Positions 36,838 to 47,045 of a stretch of 64,000 nt of DNA are shown here, piece after piece. Numbering within the stretch: the first letter of the stretch is position 1; every line of letters begins with the position of its first letter. The notes under the pieces were generated by a model. It did no database searches. It was given only the letters and a program-made list of their open reading frames with translations, and had not been told where the DNA came from. A program made the translations under genes and the position numbers. The stretch is from Microcebus murinus (Eukaryota; Chordata; Mammalia; Primates; Cheirogaleidae): positions 66,672,501-66,736,500 of the forward strand of contig NC_134117.1 of NCBI RefSeq assembly GCF_040939455.1. The letters are read 5' to 3'.

Positions 36838-36985
36838 ATGAGTGAGATGTGCACCATCTGGGGGAAGTTCATGCTGGGGGAAGGGCATTTATTAAAACCT
36901 TAAAGTCTGTACATCCATAATATGCTGAAATAAAAATAAATAAATAAATAAAAAATAAAATGAAAAATATTTCTGAGCAAAAAAA
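36838..36985 (+). mobile_element. 5'-truncated L1 3' end inside old L1
   Basis: GAGTGAGATGTGCACCATCT through a ATAATATGC...AAATAAA tail matches the 3' UTR of the 23.7-kb L1, lacking about 35 bases of the G-rich part. It ends in an (AAAT)n-type tail. The flanking old L1 reads on either side. A target duplication is not clear. Confidence 0.75.
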
Positions 36986-39367
36986 AAAAAAAGAATGGCA
37001 TTGGGTAATGATAAAAGGATAGATTTATAAGAATATGCCATAATCCTTAACATGTGTGCATCTAAAAACAGAGAATCAAAATATGTGAGGTAAAAAAATG
37101 ACAGAACTCCAAGAAGAAATAGATGAACCCATTACTCACCAAAATAGACCACATTCTGGGCCATAAAAAATAACATATAACATATTTTTAAACAATAGAA
37201 ATAATACTGTGCTCACTCATGGACCATAATGGAATTAGCCTAGCAATCAATAACAGAAAGATAGCTGAAAAATGCCAAAATACTTAGAAATTAAACAACA
37301 AATCTCTAAATAACACATGGATCATCAGGAAAATCTAGAGAGAAATTGAGAAATGTTTTAAACTAAATTAAAATAAAAATGCAGCTTATAAAATTTGCAG
37401 GATGTAGCAAAACCAGTGCTTTCAGAGAAATTCATAGTATTGAATCCATATACTATAAAATAAAACAGATCTAAAATAAATAATCTATGTTTCTACTTTA
37501 GGAAACTAGAAAAAGAAGAGCAAATTAAGTCCCACATAAGTAGAAGGAATAAATAAAAATTAAAGCAGAAATAAATGAAATTAAAAACAAGAAATCAATA
37601 GAGAAAATCAAAAACCCAAAAGGTGATTCTTTGAAAAGATGAATAAAATTGATAAGCCTCTAGTCAGGCTAAGAAAAAAAAAGAGAGAGAGAAGACACAA
37701 ATTACTAACTTCAGAAATGAAAGAGGAAACATCACTACAGATCTCATGGACAGTTAAACATAATAAAAGAATATTATGAACAACTCTATGCCCTCAAGTT
37801 TGAAAACCTAGGAAAATAGACCAAATTCTTAAAAGACACATATGCCAAAACTCATACAAGAAAAAGTAGACAATCTGAATAAGCCTATATCTACTGAAGA
37901 ATTCAAATCAATATTTAATAACCTTCCAAAATTGAAAGCATCAAGCCCAGATATTTCCACTGTGTCCACCAAACATTTAAAGAAAAAATTATAATAATCC
38001 GCCACAATCTCTTCCAGAAGCAAAAAGCAGAAAAAAAATCCTGACTTATTCTGAGGCCAGCATTACCTTAATATCAAAACCAAAGACATTATAAGAAAAT
38101 AAAACTACAGACCAATATTTCTCATGAATATACATGTAAAAATCCTCAAAAAATTAGCAAATTAAATCAAATAATGTAAAAAAAATATACACCTTGACTA
38201 AGTGGCATTTATGAAAGCTGGTTCAAGTTTCAAAAATCAATTAAGTAGTCCACTCTATCAACAGCCTAAACAATAAAAGAAAAAGCACATGACCAAATCG
38301 ATAGATGCAGGAAAAACATTTGATGAAATTCAATAAAATTCATGGCACACTAGAAATAGAGGGGAACTTTCTGAGCTTGATAAAAAACATCTACAAAAAC
38401 ATATACAGCTAACATACTCAGTGGCGATAAGCTAGAAGCTTTACTGCTAAGAACAGGAAAAAGGCAAGGATGTCCCCTCTCCACTCCCCTCTCCCCTCAC
38501 CACTCCTTTTCAGCATTGTTAAAACTATGCAATAAGCAAGGTAGTGCACTAAGACAAGAAAAGGAAATAAAAAATATAAAGATTGGGAATGAAGATATAA
38601 AACTATCTCTGTTCACAGACGACACAGTTCTCTATGTAGAAAATCTGAAAGAGTCAACAAAAGAACTCCTAAAATTTGTATGCAATTATAGGAAGATTTA
38701 AGATATAAGGTCAATAAACAAATTCAATCAACTTTCTATGTACCAGAAATAAACAAGTAGAATTTGACATTAAAAACATAACACCATATACACTAGTGTC
38801 CCCAAAAATTCTTGGGCATAAATCTAGCAAAATACATATAAAATTTATATGAGGAAAACTACAGAACTCTGATGAAAGAAATTGAAGAACTAAATAAATA
38901 GTTATTCCATGTTCATGGATAGAGAGACTCAATATTGTCAAGATATCAGTCCTTCACAACTTGATCAATAGACTAAACACAATCCCAATCAACATCCCCA
39001 TAGTTATTTTGTGGATATTGAAAAACTGATTCTAAAGTCTATATGGAGAGGCAAAAAACCCAGAATAGCCAAAACAATAGTGAAGATGAGAAAAGTCAAG
39101 AACTGATGTTATCAGACTTCAAGACTTACTATAAAGCTATAGTTTGGTATTATCAAAAGAACAGACAAATAGATCAATGGAACAGAATAGAGAGCCCAGA
39201 AGTAGACCCACATACATGTAGTCAGCTAAATTTTGATATAGGAACAAAGGCAATACAATGGAGAAAATATAATCTTTTCAACAAAGGGTGCTATAACAAC
39301 TGGACATCCATTTCAAAAAATTAAAAAGTTTCAAAATGTAACCAAAATGTCTAAAAAAAAACCTCTT

Positions 39368-39575
39368 ATTGAGAGGTGGGCAGGTGGGACGGGGGAGAAG
39401 GGGAAGGGTGTATACTTACATAATGGGTGTGGTGCGCACCACCTGGGGCTTGGACACACTTGAAGCTCTGGCATGGCGGGTGGGGGAGGGGTGCCAGGAG
39501 CAATATATGTAACCCTAACAATATTTGTACCCCCATAATATGAGGAAATAAAAGAAAAATTATTTTTAAAAAAGT
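39368..39575 (+). mobile_element. 5'-truncated L1 3' end inside old L1
   Basis: This G-rich 3' UTR segment (GGTGGGCAGGTGGG, then GTGCGCACCACCTGGGG, then CCCCCATAATATG and AATAAA) is related to the 3' UTRs at 29.0 and 40.85 kb but diverged in sequence, suggesting a related subfamily or older age. Old L1 ORF2 continues after it. The insertion edges are approximate. Confidence 0.7.
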
Positions 39576-40044
39576 CATTCAAACCAAACCCCTGATGTAG
39601 AAACTGACTACATTATGTAGCTCACAGTCTAATGTAAATATAAAAATAAAAGAAAATAAGATCATGAAAAAAAATTAAAAAGTATCTAGACAGAGACCTT
39701 ATACCCTCTAAAAAATTAACTCAAAATGAATCATAGATCTAAGTGCAAGATGCAAAACTATAAAACTCACACAAAATACTATAAGAGAAAATCTAGATGA
39801 ACTTGCATATGATGATGACTTTTTAGATACAACAGCAAAGGAAAAAATCTATGAAATAAAAAATGAATAAGTTGGCTTTATTAAAATTAAAAATTTCTGC
39901 TCTTCTAATGACACTTTCAAGGGAATAAGAAGACAAGCCATATTGGGAGAAAATATTTGCAACAGACATACCTGATAAAGAATTGCTATTGAAAATATGC
40001 AGAGAACCCTTTAACTCAACAATAAAAATGAACAACTATCACGA

Positions 40045-41038
40045 GAGCAAATGGACAACCTACAGAATGGGAGAAAATATTCCCATGTTACACATCAATA
40101 AAGAACTAATAACTAGAATCTATACAGAACTCAGGAAAATCAGCAAGAAAAAATCAAACAGCCCTATCAAAAAGTGGCCAAAGGACATGTACAGAAACTT
40201 TTCAAAAGAAGATAGACTAATGGACAAGAAACACATGAAAAAATGCTCAACATCTCTAATCATCAGGGAAATGCAAATCAAAACCACAATGAGATATTGT
40301 TTATCTCCGGTAAGAATGACCTTTATCAAAAAGTCCCAAAACAACAAATGTTGGCATGGATGTGGAGAGACAGGAACACTCCTACACTGCTGGTGGGACT
40401 GCAAACTAGTACAACCTCTGTGGAAAGTAATATGGGGATACTTCAAAGAGATACAAGTAGAACTACCATTTTGATCCATCAATCCCATTACTGGGCATCT
40501 ACCAAACAGAGCAAAAGACATGCTATAAAAAAGACACCTGCACTCGAATGTTTATAGCAGCACAATTCACAATTGCAAAGATGTGGAAACAACCCAAGTG
40601 CCCATCAATACATGAGTAGATTAGTAAAATGTGGTATATGTATACCATGAAGTTCTACTCAGCCACAAAAACAATGGTGATTTAGCACCTCTTGTATTAT
40701 TGTGGATAGAGCTAGAACCCATTCTACTAAGTGAAGTATCACAAGAATGGAAAAACAAGCACTACATGTACTCATCACCAAATTGATATTAACTGATGAA
40801 CACTTAAGTATACATATAGTACTAACATTCATTAGGTGTTGGGCAGATGGGAGGGAGGAGGAGGGGATGGGTATATTCACACCTAATGGGTGCAGTGTGC
40901 ACCATCTGGAGGATGGACATGCTTGAAGCACAGACTCGGGTGGGGCAAAAGCAATATATATAACCTAAACATTTGTGCCCCCTTAATATGCCAAAACAAA
41001 AAAAGAAAGTGAAAAGAAAGCAAAAAAAGAAGATAATT
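40045..41038 (+). mobile_element. 5'-truncated L1 (about 1 kb) with ORF2 C-terminus and 3' UTR
   Basis: It begins at the ORF2 region [18 protein letters not shown] (TTYRMGENI here) and runs through [20 protein letters not shown] and the cysteine motif [19 protein letters not shown] one-base insertion at about 40470-40474 shifts the frame just after VELPF, relative to the 23.7-kb L1. The 3' UTR (about 40.79-41.0 kb) is G-rich and ends in an A-rich tail. It is more diverged than the full-length copy. Confidence 0.85.
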
Positions 41039-42450
41039 AACATAGAACAAGAAGGACAAATAGGAAAAATAATGATTATAGATGTAAACCCAAATACATT
41101 AGCAATTATATTGAATTTGAATGAACTAATTACTTTAAGGATTTTAAAAGACCATATTAAACACACACATACAACTTCATTCTGCTTACAAATGTCACAC
41201 CTTAAACATAAGAACACAGAAAAGTTGAAACTAAGAAATAGAAAGGTGGTAATTCTCTCCAAATTTATCTATGGATTCAATGCAATTTTAATTAAAGTCT
41301 CAAGAGGATTTTTGTGGAAGATAAGATGGTTAATTCTAAAATTTATGTGTAAATGCAAAAGACCAGCCTATATAGCCAGATATGAAGATTGATTACAAAG
41401 CTACAGTAACTAAGACAATGTGGTATTAATGCAAAAGTAGACAGATCATCAGAGCATGATATGAAAACAAGTCAATGTATATAACATCACTTGATTTGTT
41501 ATAAACCTGACACTACAATGTAATGAGAAAGGGATTGTTCTATAAATGTCCTGTAATCATCAAATACCCATATTTAAAAATGTATTATAACCTTATTCTC
41601 ACATCACACTCAAAAATCAATTCCAAGCAGATTGCTGATGTAAAGAAGGCAAAACAAACATCAACAACAGAATATCCATAAGATGACAGGAGACTACCTC
41701 TATGGCCTTGGTCAGGCAAAGCTTTTAGAAACAGAACACATCTATAGCAACAAGGATAAAGAAAAAGTGTATACATAAACTTACAGTTTAATTAACAACT
41801 TCTGTTCATCAACAAACATCAGAAAAAGAATGAAATGCCAAGCCATGATCTGGAAGAAAAGAGATATCTCACAAAAGTGATATGCAAATAAGAATACATA
41901 ATAGCATCAATCTCATTAATCATCAGTAAATGCAAATTAAAACCACAATTATGTATATCATATTCCCACTAGAAAGGCTGAAAATTAAAATATATCATAG
42001 CACCAGGGTTAGTGAGGATGTGGAACAGCTACAATTCCCAAACGTTGGTGGTAAGGTGCATAAATCAGTATGACTGTTTCTGAAAACTTATTAGCAGTAT
42101 CTACGTACAGTTGAACAAATGCACACCTAAGACCAGCAATCCAACAGAAAAGCAAACATAAATTCACCCAACACCTGTACAAAAAATGTTTATTGGGACA
42201 CTGTGTGTTATAACCTAAAACGGAAACAAACCAAAAGCCCATCAACAGTAGAATCCATAAAGTGTGGCGTATTCATGTAATGAAATCCTATACAGTGATG
42301 AGAGTGGACTTCATGGAAAAACACAGATAAATCTCTAAGCCAATGTTGAAGGAAAAAAAGCAGACCAAAGAAGTGGAATGAATTCTATCAACATAATTTC
42401 CAAAATACATGAACTTAATCAATGGTTCTGGAACTTACCGTATTGGTTAC
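41039..42450 (+). mobile_element. Old L1 relic with internal deletion
   Basis: An endonuclease-start-like stretch (about 41.07-41.14 kb, NPNTLAIILNLNE in translation) is followed almost directly by the FNAI late reverse-transcriptase region (about 41.27 kb) and then C-terminal ORF2 relics to about 42.4 kb. The middle of ORF2 is missing. It does not continue the L1 seen before 40.04 kb, so this looks like a separate old copy or a rearranged junction. Confidence 0.6.
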
Positions 42451-42689
42451 CTTTGGACTTCCTGGGGTGTCGGCTGGGAAGATACAGAGATTTCCCCAGG
42501 AGGGCTGGCGATTTTCCACTCTTGTTCTGAGTTTGGGACGTCACAAGAGCACTCACACTGCTAGAATGAAGTGAACTCTACACTTATGATTTATGCCCCT
42601 TTCTGTGTGTATTTTATATATTTTTATAAAGTATATTTTAAAACTGTGGCCTTGTATTTGGGCCTCTTGTGTCCATATTTCCTATACTA
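42451..42689. other. Boundary sequence where L1-rich DNA ends
   Basis: The last recognisable L1 ends here and base composition begins to shift to higher GC. Confidence 0.4.
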
Positions 42690-42925
42690 ATAATTGCCAA
42701 CATGATTGAGCACTTGCTATATATCAGTCACTGATGCTGGTACTAGTTGCTCTATTCCAAGTTTTTTTAGTTCGACTTTTGAGACAAAATTGCTGCTCTC
42801 ATTGGAGAGATTTCATAAATCCAGAAGCTGGTGTTCAGAGAGGTTAAGTCACTTACTCGTGGCCATGGAATTAAGAAATAGCAGAACTTGACTTCAAAAG
42901 CACCTTTCTGATTCCAACATACTGG
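42690..42925 (-). mobile_element. MIR SINE relic, antisense
   Basis: ATTGAGCACTTGCTATATAT, AGAGAGGTTAAGTCACTTAC and the following TTGACTTC stretch follow reverse-complement MIR order. Confidence 0.8.
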
Positions 42926-43184
42926 CTCCTGTGTAGTCCAGGCCTTAGTATTCTTTAGGAATCTGTTCAGAAGAGGGACCTCCCACAACCAAATTAGGGT
43001 TTTGCAGGATACAATCATGTAACCCCAACTGCGAAAAGGCAGACTGGTGTTTTCTCCACGAATGCTGCACTCCACTCTTGCACACAGGCTTGTAGTTTTT
43101 GGTGGCTGAAACCCAAGTCTAGGGAGGTGACCCTCTCCCTGACGTGCCTTGTGTCTACGTCTTCTGAACACGGGGGCAATCCAG

Positions 43185-43372
43185 GGTGGAAGGGGCATGG
43201 GCTTTATTTAGACTGGCCTACTAGTTGGATGGCCTTAAGCAAAACACTTTGCCTAAGTCTCATTTTCTGCATTTGTCACAATGAGATTTCTTAATTTTCC
43301 AGTGGGGAAAGAATGAGTTAATTCTCCTAGGACATGGCAGGCATATAATCCATGTGAATCGCTTTTCTTTCT
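43185..43372 (+). mobile_element. MIR SINE relic
   Basis: TGGATGGCCTTAAGCAAAAC, TAAGTCTCATTTTCTGCATT and ACATGGCAGGCATATAATCC follow MIR order. Confidence 0.7.
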
Positions 43373-44589
43373 CCCCCGGGCCCTGCTATGCTAAATGTCT
43401 TATTTCTCCCTTGCTGCACACCCATTCTCCATCTTTATACACCTGAACTGCCTCAGTGGGCTCCCTTGCCCTCTCCTCTTGGCTTGGCAGGAGGTTAGGG
43501 GGTGGGAGACCAGTGAAGCCAGAGAGTGTGTTTCCCCAGCTGGCTGCTTGTGGGGTCACTCTGGAATGGCTCGTCCCTGGAGCTGTACTTGGCTCCTGCC
43601 GGGCAGTTACCACAGTTAGAACATGTGCTCCTCCTTCCTCCCTTTCTGGGCCTTCAAGGTGGTCAGGGAGCAGGTGCCAGGTGGTCAGGGTCAGTCTCTG
43701 GCCCCAGGCTTCCCACCGCCCTCGTGACTCTCCTCTACCTGCCGCAGCTCCCGAGTAGTCCCCTCCTCGGTCCCCACACCCCGTCTCTCTCTCTCACCGT
43801 GCAGGTCCTCACCCACACCGCAGCTCGCTGTCATCTGCTCTGGAGTGCAACAAGCACCTTCCACACGAGATCACAGCCCGACCAGATGGCAAGTGGCCGC
43901 TGAGGAAGATTCGGCCACCACTGTGGCTTTGGGCCTAAGGTAGAAGCAGGAGCTAACAGACAGACACAGAGAGTAGATGTAAAGTAAATTCAGCACGCAT
44001 ACTCCTCACAGCTCTAAAATTCCCATAAAACCAAAGGAGTTGGGTCCGACCTCAGAAGCAAATGGCCGTCACCCCAGGAAGCCCCTAAAGCCTGGCATTT
44101 ACAGAATATGTGGCCATGAACCTCACCCCTCCACCCACACTGTGGGGGGCTCGTTGGTGCCTCCACCAGCAGTAGCGACGCTGTCCCCTGGTGCCTTAGC
44201 GTCTGCATGTCCTCACGCACATGCCCGCAAGACGCTGAGAGGGCACAATCTACAACCGTCCTCACCCGGTGAGCCAGGCTGCTTTTCATTTGCTTTCTGG
44301 GAACAATCAGAATTATTCCCTGAGAGGGTCTCAGGGACAGAGGCGAGGGCTTGTGGCACCGTCAGCTCCCAGCAAGACAAGAACGAGGTCCATGGCACAC
44401 ATCCCAGTTAAATAGGGGTGGAAATGGAAGTGTCCCCTTCCTCTGTCCTGGCAGACAAGCTGGCAGGAAGTGGTCTGTGTGAATGTTATGGGTGACATGG
44501 TTGACTAAGCTCCAAGCCTGGGCAGTTCACACCAAGACGCGGGGCGCCACAGGTGTGCAGATCACAAGAGCTGCTGTCTATGAGAGCAT
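43373..44589. other. Gene-free GC-rich sequence
   Basis: Overlapping frames up to 125 codons (43526-43903) in GC-rich DNA. No domain, no splice or promoter pattern I can defend. Confidence 0.45.
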
Positions 44590-44785
44590 ATCTGCGCAGT
44601 CACTTTACCTGCATTGTCACTGATCCTCAACCCAGCTCAGGACCCAGGATCCATCTATAGGTGAGGGGACAGAACGGAGGCACAGAGACAATACTGATAG
44701 GACTCAGGATGCGCATCCAGTGAGTGGCAAAGACCGGATTTTAAGCCAGGTCTATCTGACCCCAGTCTGCCCTACTGAGTGAGCA
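44590..44785 (-). mobile_element. MIR SINE relic, antisense
   Basis: CACTTTACCTGCATTGTCAC, GGTGAGGGGACAGAACGGAG and AAGACCGGATTTTAAGCCAG follow reverse-complement MIR order. Confidence 0.75.
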
Positions 44786-45264
44786 CTGGGCCCACTGCCT
44801 TCCACGAAGGCTATGTGGGAAAAGTAATTTGCCATTTAGCAAAGGCAAGCAGGGCCTAGCTTGTCAGGAGCCAGCTCTGGCCTTGGGGATCTGCTTAGGT
44901 TCTGCAAGAGGCTCAGCTGGCAGAAGAGGGAAGTTTATGAATGGGGAAAACATCATTCCAGCGGCCGTGAATCACAGATTCATTCGGATCACTTCAAATC
45001 CAAGATCACAAAGCTGGAAAGTCCAGAGCCAAAGTGCAAAACCAGGTCTCACTTATCTTTTTGACATTCAGCATTTGTCTAGCATTTGTCCTAGTCCGAG
45101 GAATACAGCTTTCCTCTTTCTGAACTCCTTGCCCAGGAAGCCAGGCCTAGGAGAACAGAGCAAGTGCTGACAGGCCCCAGGCTCAGCGCTGACGCTTGCA
45201 CATGTAAGGTAGTAATACAACAGCATGCACTCAGGCTGCCTGGACACCACATCTCGTCACCATG

Positions 45265-45619
45265 TGCTATAGTCCGAATGTTTGCGCCCGCTCAAAATGC
45301 ATGTGTTGAAATCCTAACTCCCAAGGTGATGGTATTATGTGTGGCCTTTGGGAATTGATTAGCTCATGAGGACAAGGGTCTCATGAATAGGATTAGTGCC
45401 CTTAATAAAGGGACCTGGAGAGACTACAATGTGAGGAGAACACAACAAGAAGGTGCTGTCTATGAACCACAAAGGGGACCCTCACCAGACTCCAAATCTG
45501 CCAGCACCTTGATCTTTGACTTCCCAGACTTCAGAAGTGTGAGAAATGCATTTCTGTTGTTTATAAACCACCCAGTCTATGCTACCTTGTCATACAGCAG
45601 CCCAAGCTAGGACGTCACA
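45265..45619 (+). mobile_element. MaLR-type LTR
   Basis: The segment starts TGCTATAGTCCGAATG and runs through GGGATTAGTG-type sequence (GGATTAGTGCCCTTAATAAA). It ends with the conserved block around TGAGAAATGCATTTCTGTTG and AACCACCCAGTCTATG. This is the layout of ERVL-MaLR LTRs of MLT1/MST type; the exact subfamily is uncertain. Confidence 0.75.
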
Positions 45620-45748
45620 CAAGCACACCTCTGAACTTTTCTGAGCCTCATTTTCCTCATTGGCAACCATGTACCAAACTAGCAGGAGCGAATGAGATGA
45701 GATGATACAGGAAAAGCTCCGGCACAGAGTAAGATTCACTAGCTTGCA
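45620..45748 (+). mobile_element. MIR SINE relic
   Basis: CTTTTCTGAGCCTCATTTTC followed by CTCCGGCACAGAGTAAG. Confidence 0.6.
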
Positions 45749-45774
45749 GCAGTCATTAGGATTACCAACCGTGG

Positions 45775-45925
45775 AATTCTCATAAAACACAAAGAGATAG
45801 GTATTCTTGTCACAAATATATGAATGAAGCACTGAGACTCAAAGAAGTAAAAAAGAATGTGCTCAAGATGTCACAACCAGTAAGTGCCAGCAGTAGGATT
45901 CCAGCCTGGACCCGGCCAAGTTCAA
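45775..45925 (-). mobile_element. MIR SINE relic, antisense
   Basis: GAAGCACTGAGACTCAAAGA, then TGTCACAACCAGTAAGTGCC and GTAGGATTCCAGCCTGG. Confidence 0.7.
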
Positions 45926-46854
45926 TCTACTTTCCTGCGCCGTGTCTCGGCCACCTTCCTGCATGCCAGGACCAGGCAGCAGCATCGCCCCATCACGCTG
46001 CATCTTGTGGACCCCAGGATGCCCTGCCGGTGGGTCTTTCCACCTCTGGGCCAGGTCTCCAAGGGCCCTACCTGCATGCATTTCCCACACTCCCTCCTTC
46101 TACCTGCCCTTTTGTTTTCCACCTTGCATGGGCACCAGAACAGGATGACACCTCAGCACTAACGTTGGAAGAGGGAGGCATGGAGGCCTGCCTGACTTCT
46201 AGCTCTTAAGGGCCGTGGCTTAGGGCTTTTATAAGAGAATTTTAAGAATATTTTGGAAGATATAAACCCCATTTCTGGAGAAAATGCACACATGTACGTG
46301 CACTCAGCAATTTGGAAAATAATTTTAGGAGGCTCTCAGCCACCTCTGAGGTCTATGAAGGGGTTTGGGGGAGGAATCCCTGCTCTGGGGGAGAATCCAA
46401 AAGCTTTCTAGAGCACTGATTAGCCTTAACTTAGCACTCCCGTTGGCCGATACACAGTTTACCTTCTGCAGAAGGAGGGGTGCTCCTTGGGCGTCAAGGG
46501 GAAGAGGCAGCCTCCTTGGAGGAACAGCCCCTCCTGTGAGCAAACCGGGCACGGCCTGATGGCCCGCCTGGCTGGGGGCCCCAGGACCGTAGCAACCCAG
46601 CCCGTCTCTGTGGTTAGCAGTGACCCTGGTAGCGCAGGCTAGCCACAGCCACCACAGGGGTGTGCAAGCAGACACTCACCAACTGCCCTGAGGCCACTGG
46701 AGAGGAGGCAGCAGAAGCGGAGGCTGAGGGACCTGGCGGGCTGGCGGCAGTGAAGGTCAGCACAGGTGCAGCGGCGGCGGCATAGCGGGCGTCCTCCCTG
46801 GAACAGAGAGCCAGCTGCGGGGCGGGAGCACACGCTGAGGAGTCAGACAGACAT
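45926..46854. other. Gene-free GC-rich sequence
   Basis: A CpG-containing patch lies at about 46.69-46.82 kb (GCAGCGGCGGCGGCATAGCG). Frames here (for example 46325-46675 minus) have no recognisable family. Confidence 0.4.
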
Positions 46855-47045
46855 GAAAGCGTGAATCCCAGCACTCTCTCTTACCAGCTTTGGGACCGTG
46901 CCTTTTTGAGCTTCAGTCTCCCTGCCTATAAATTTGGATAATAATTTCTACCTTGCACTGCTGATTTGAGAATAAGAGAGCATTTATATTTACAGGGTAT
47001 AGTACAATCCCTGGAACATGATACCTAATCAATACGTGGTTGTCG
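46855..47045 (+). mobile_element. MIR SINE relic
   Basis: GAGCTTCAGTCTCCCTGCCT, TTGGATAATAATTTCTACCT and ATACCTAATCAATACGTGG follow MIR order. Confidence 0.8.

Larger units (their letters stand above)
34360..40040 (+). mobile_element. Second old near-full-length L1 (L1M-like)
   Basis: L1M-type 5' UTR (about 34.36-35.25 kb, with CTGTCAGAAAAGTGAGGTCA) is followed by ORF1 relics (35.25-36.1 kb), endonuclease relics (36.5-37.3 kb) and reverse transcriptase relics (37.4-39.33 kb). One short surviving frame at 38516-38701 shows LSLFTDDTVLYVENLKES, so the active-site motif reads FTDD instead of FADD. Another at 39043-39324 matches the QWNRIESPEVDP region. Two truncated younger L1 3' ends interrupt it. 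The end near 40.04 kb abuts a third truncated L1. Confidence 0.75.
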
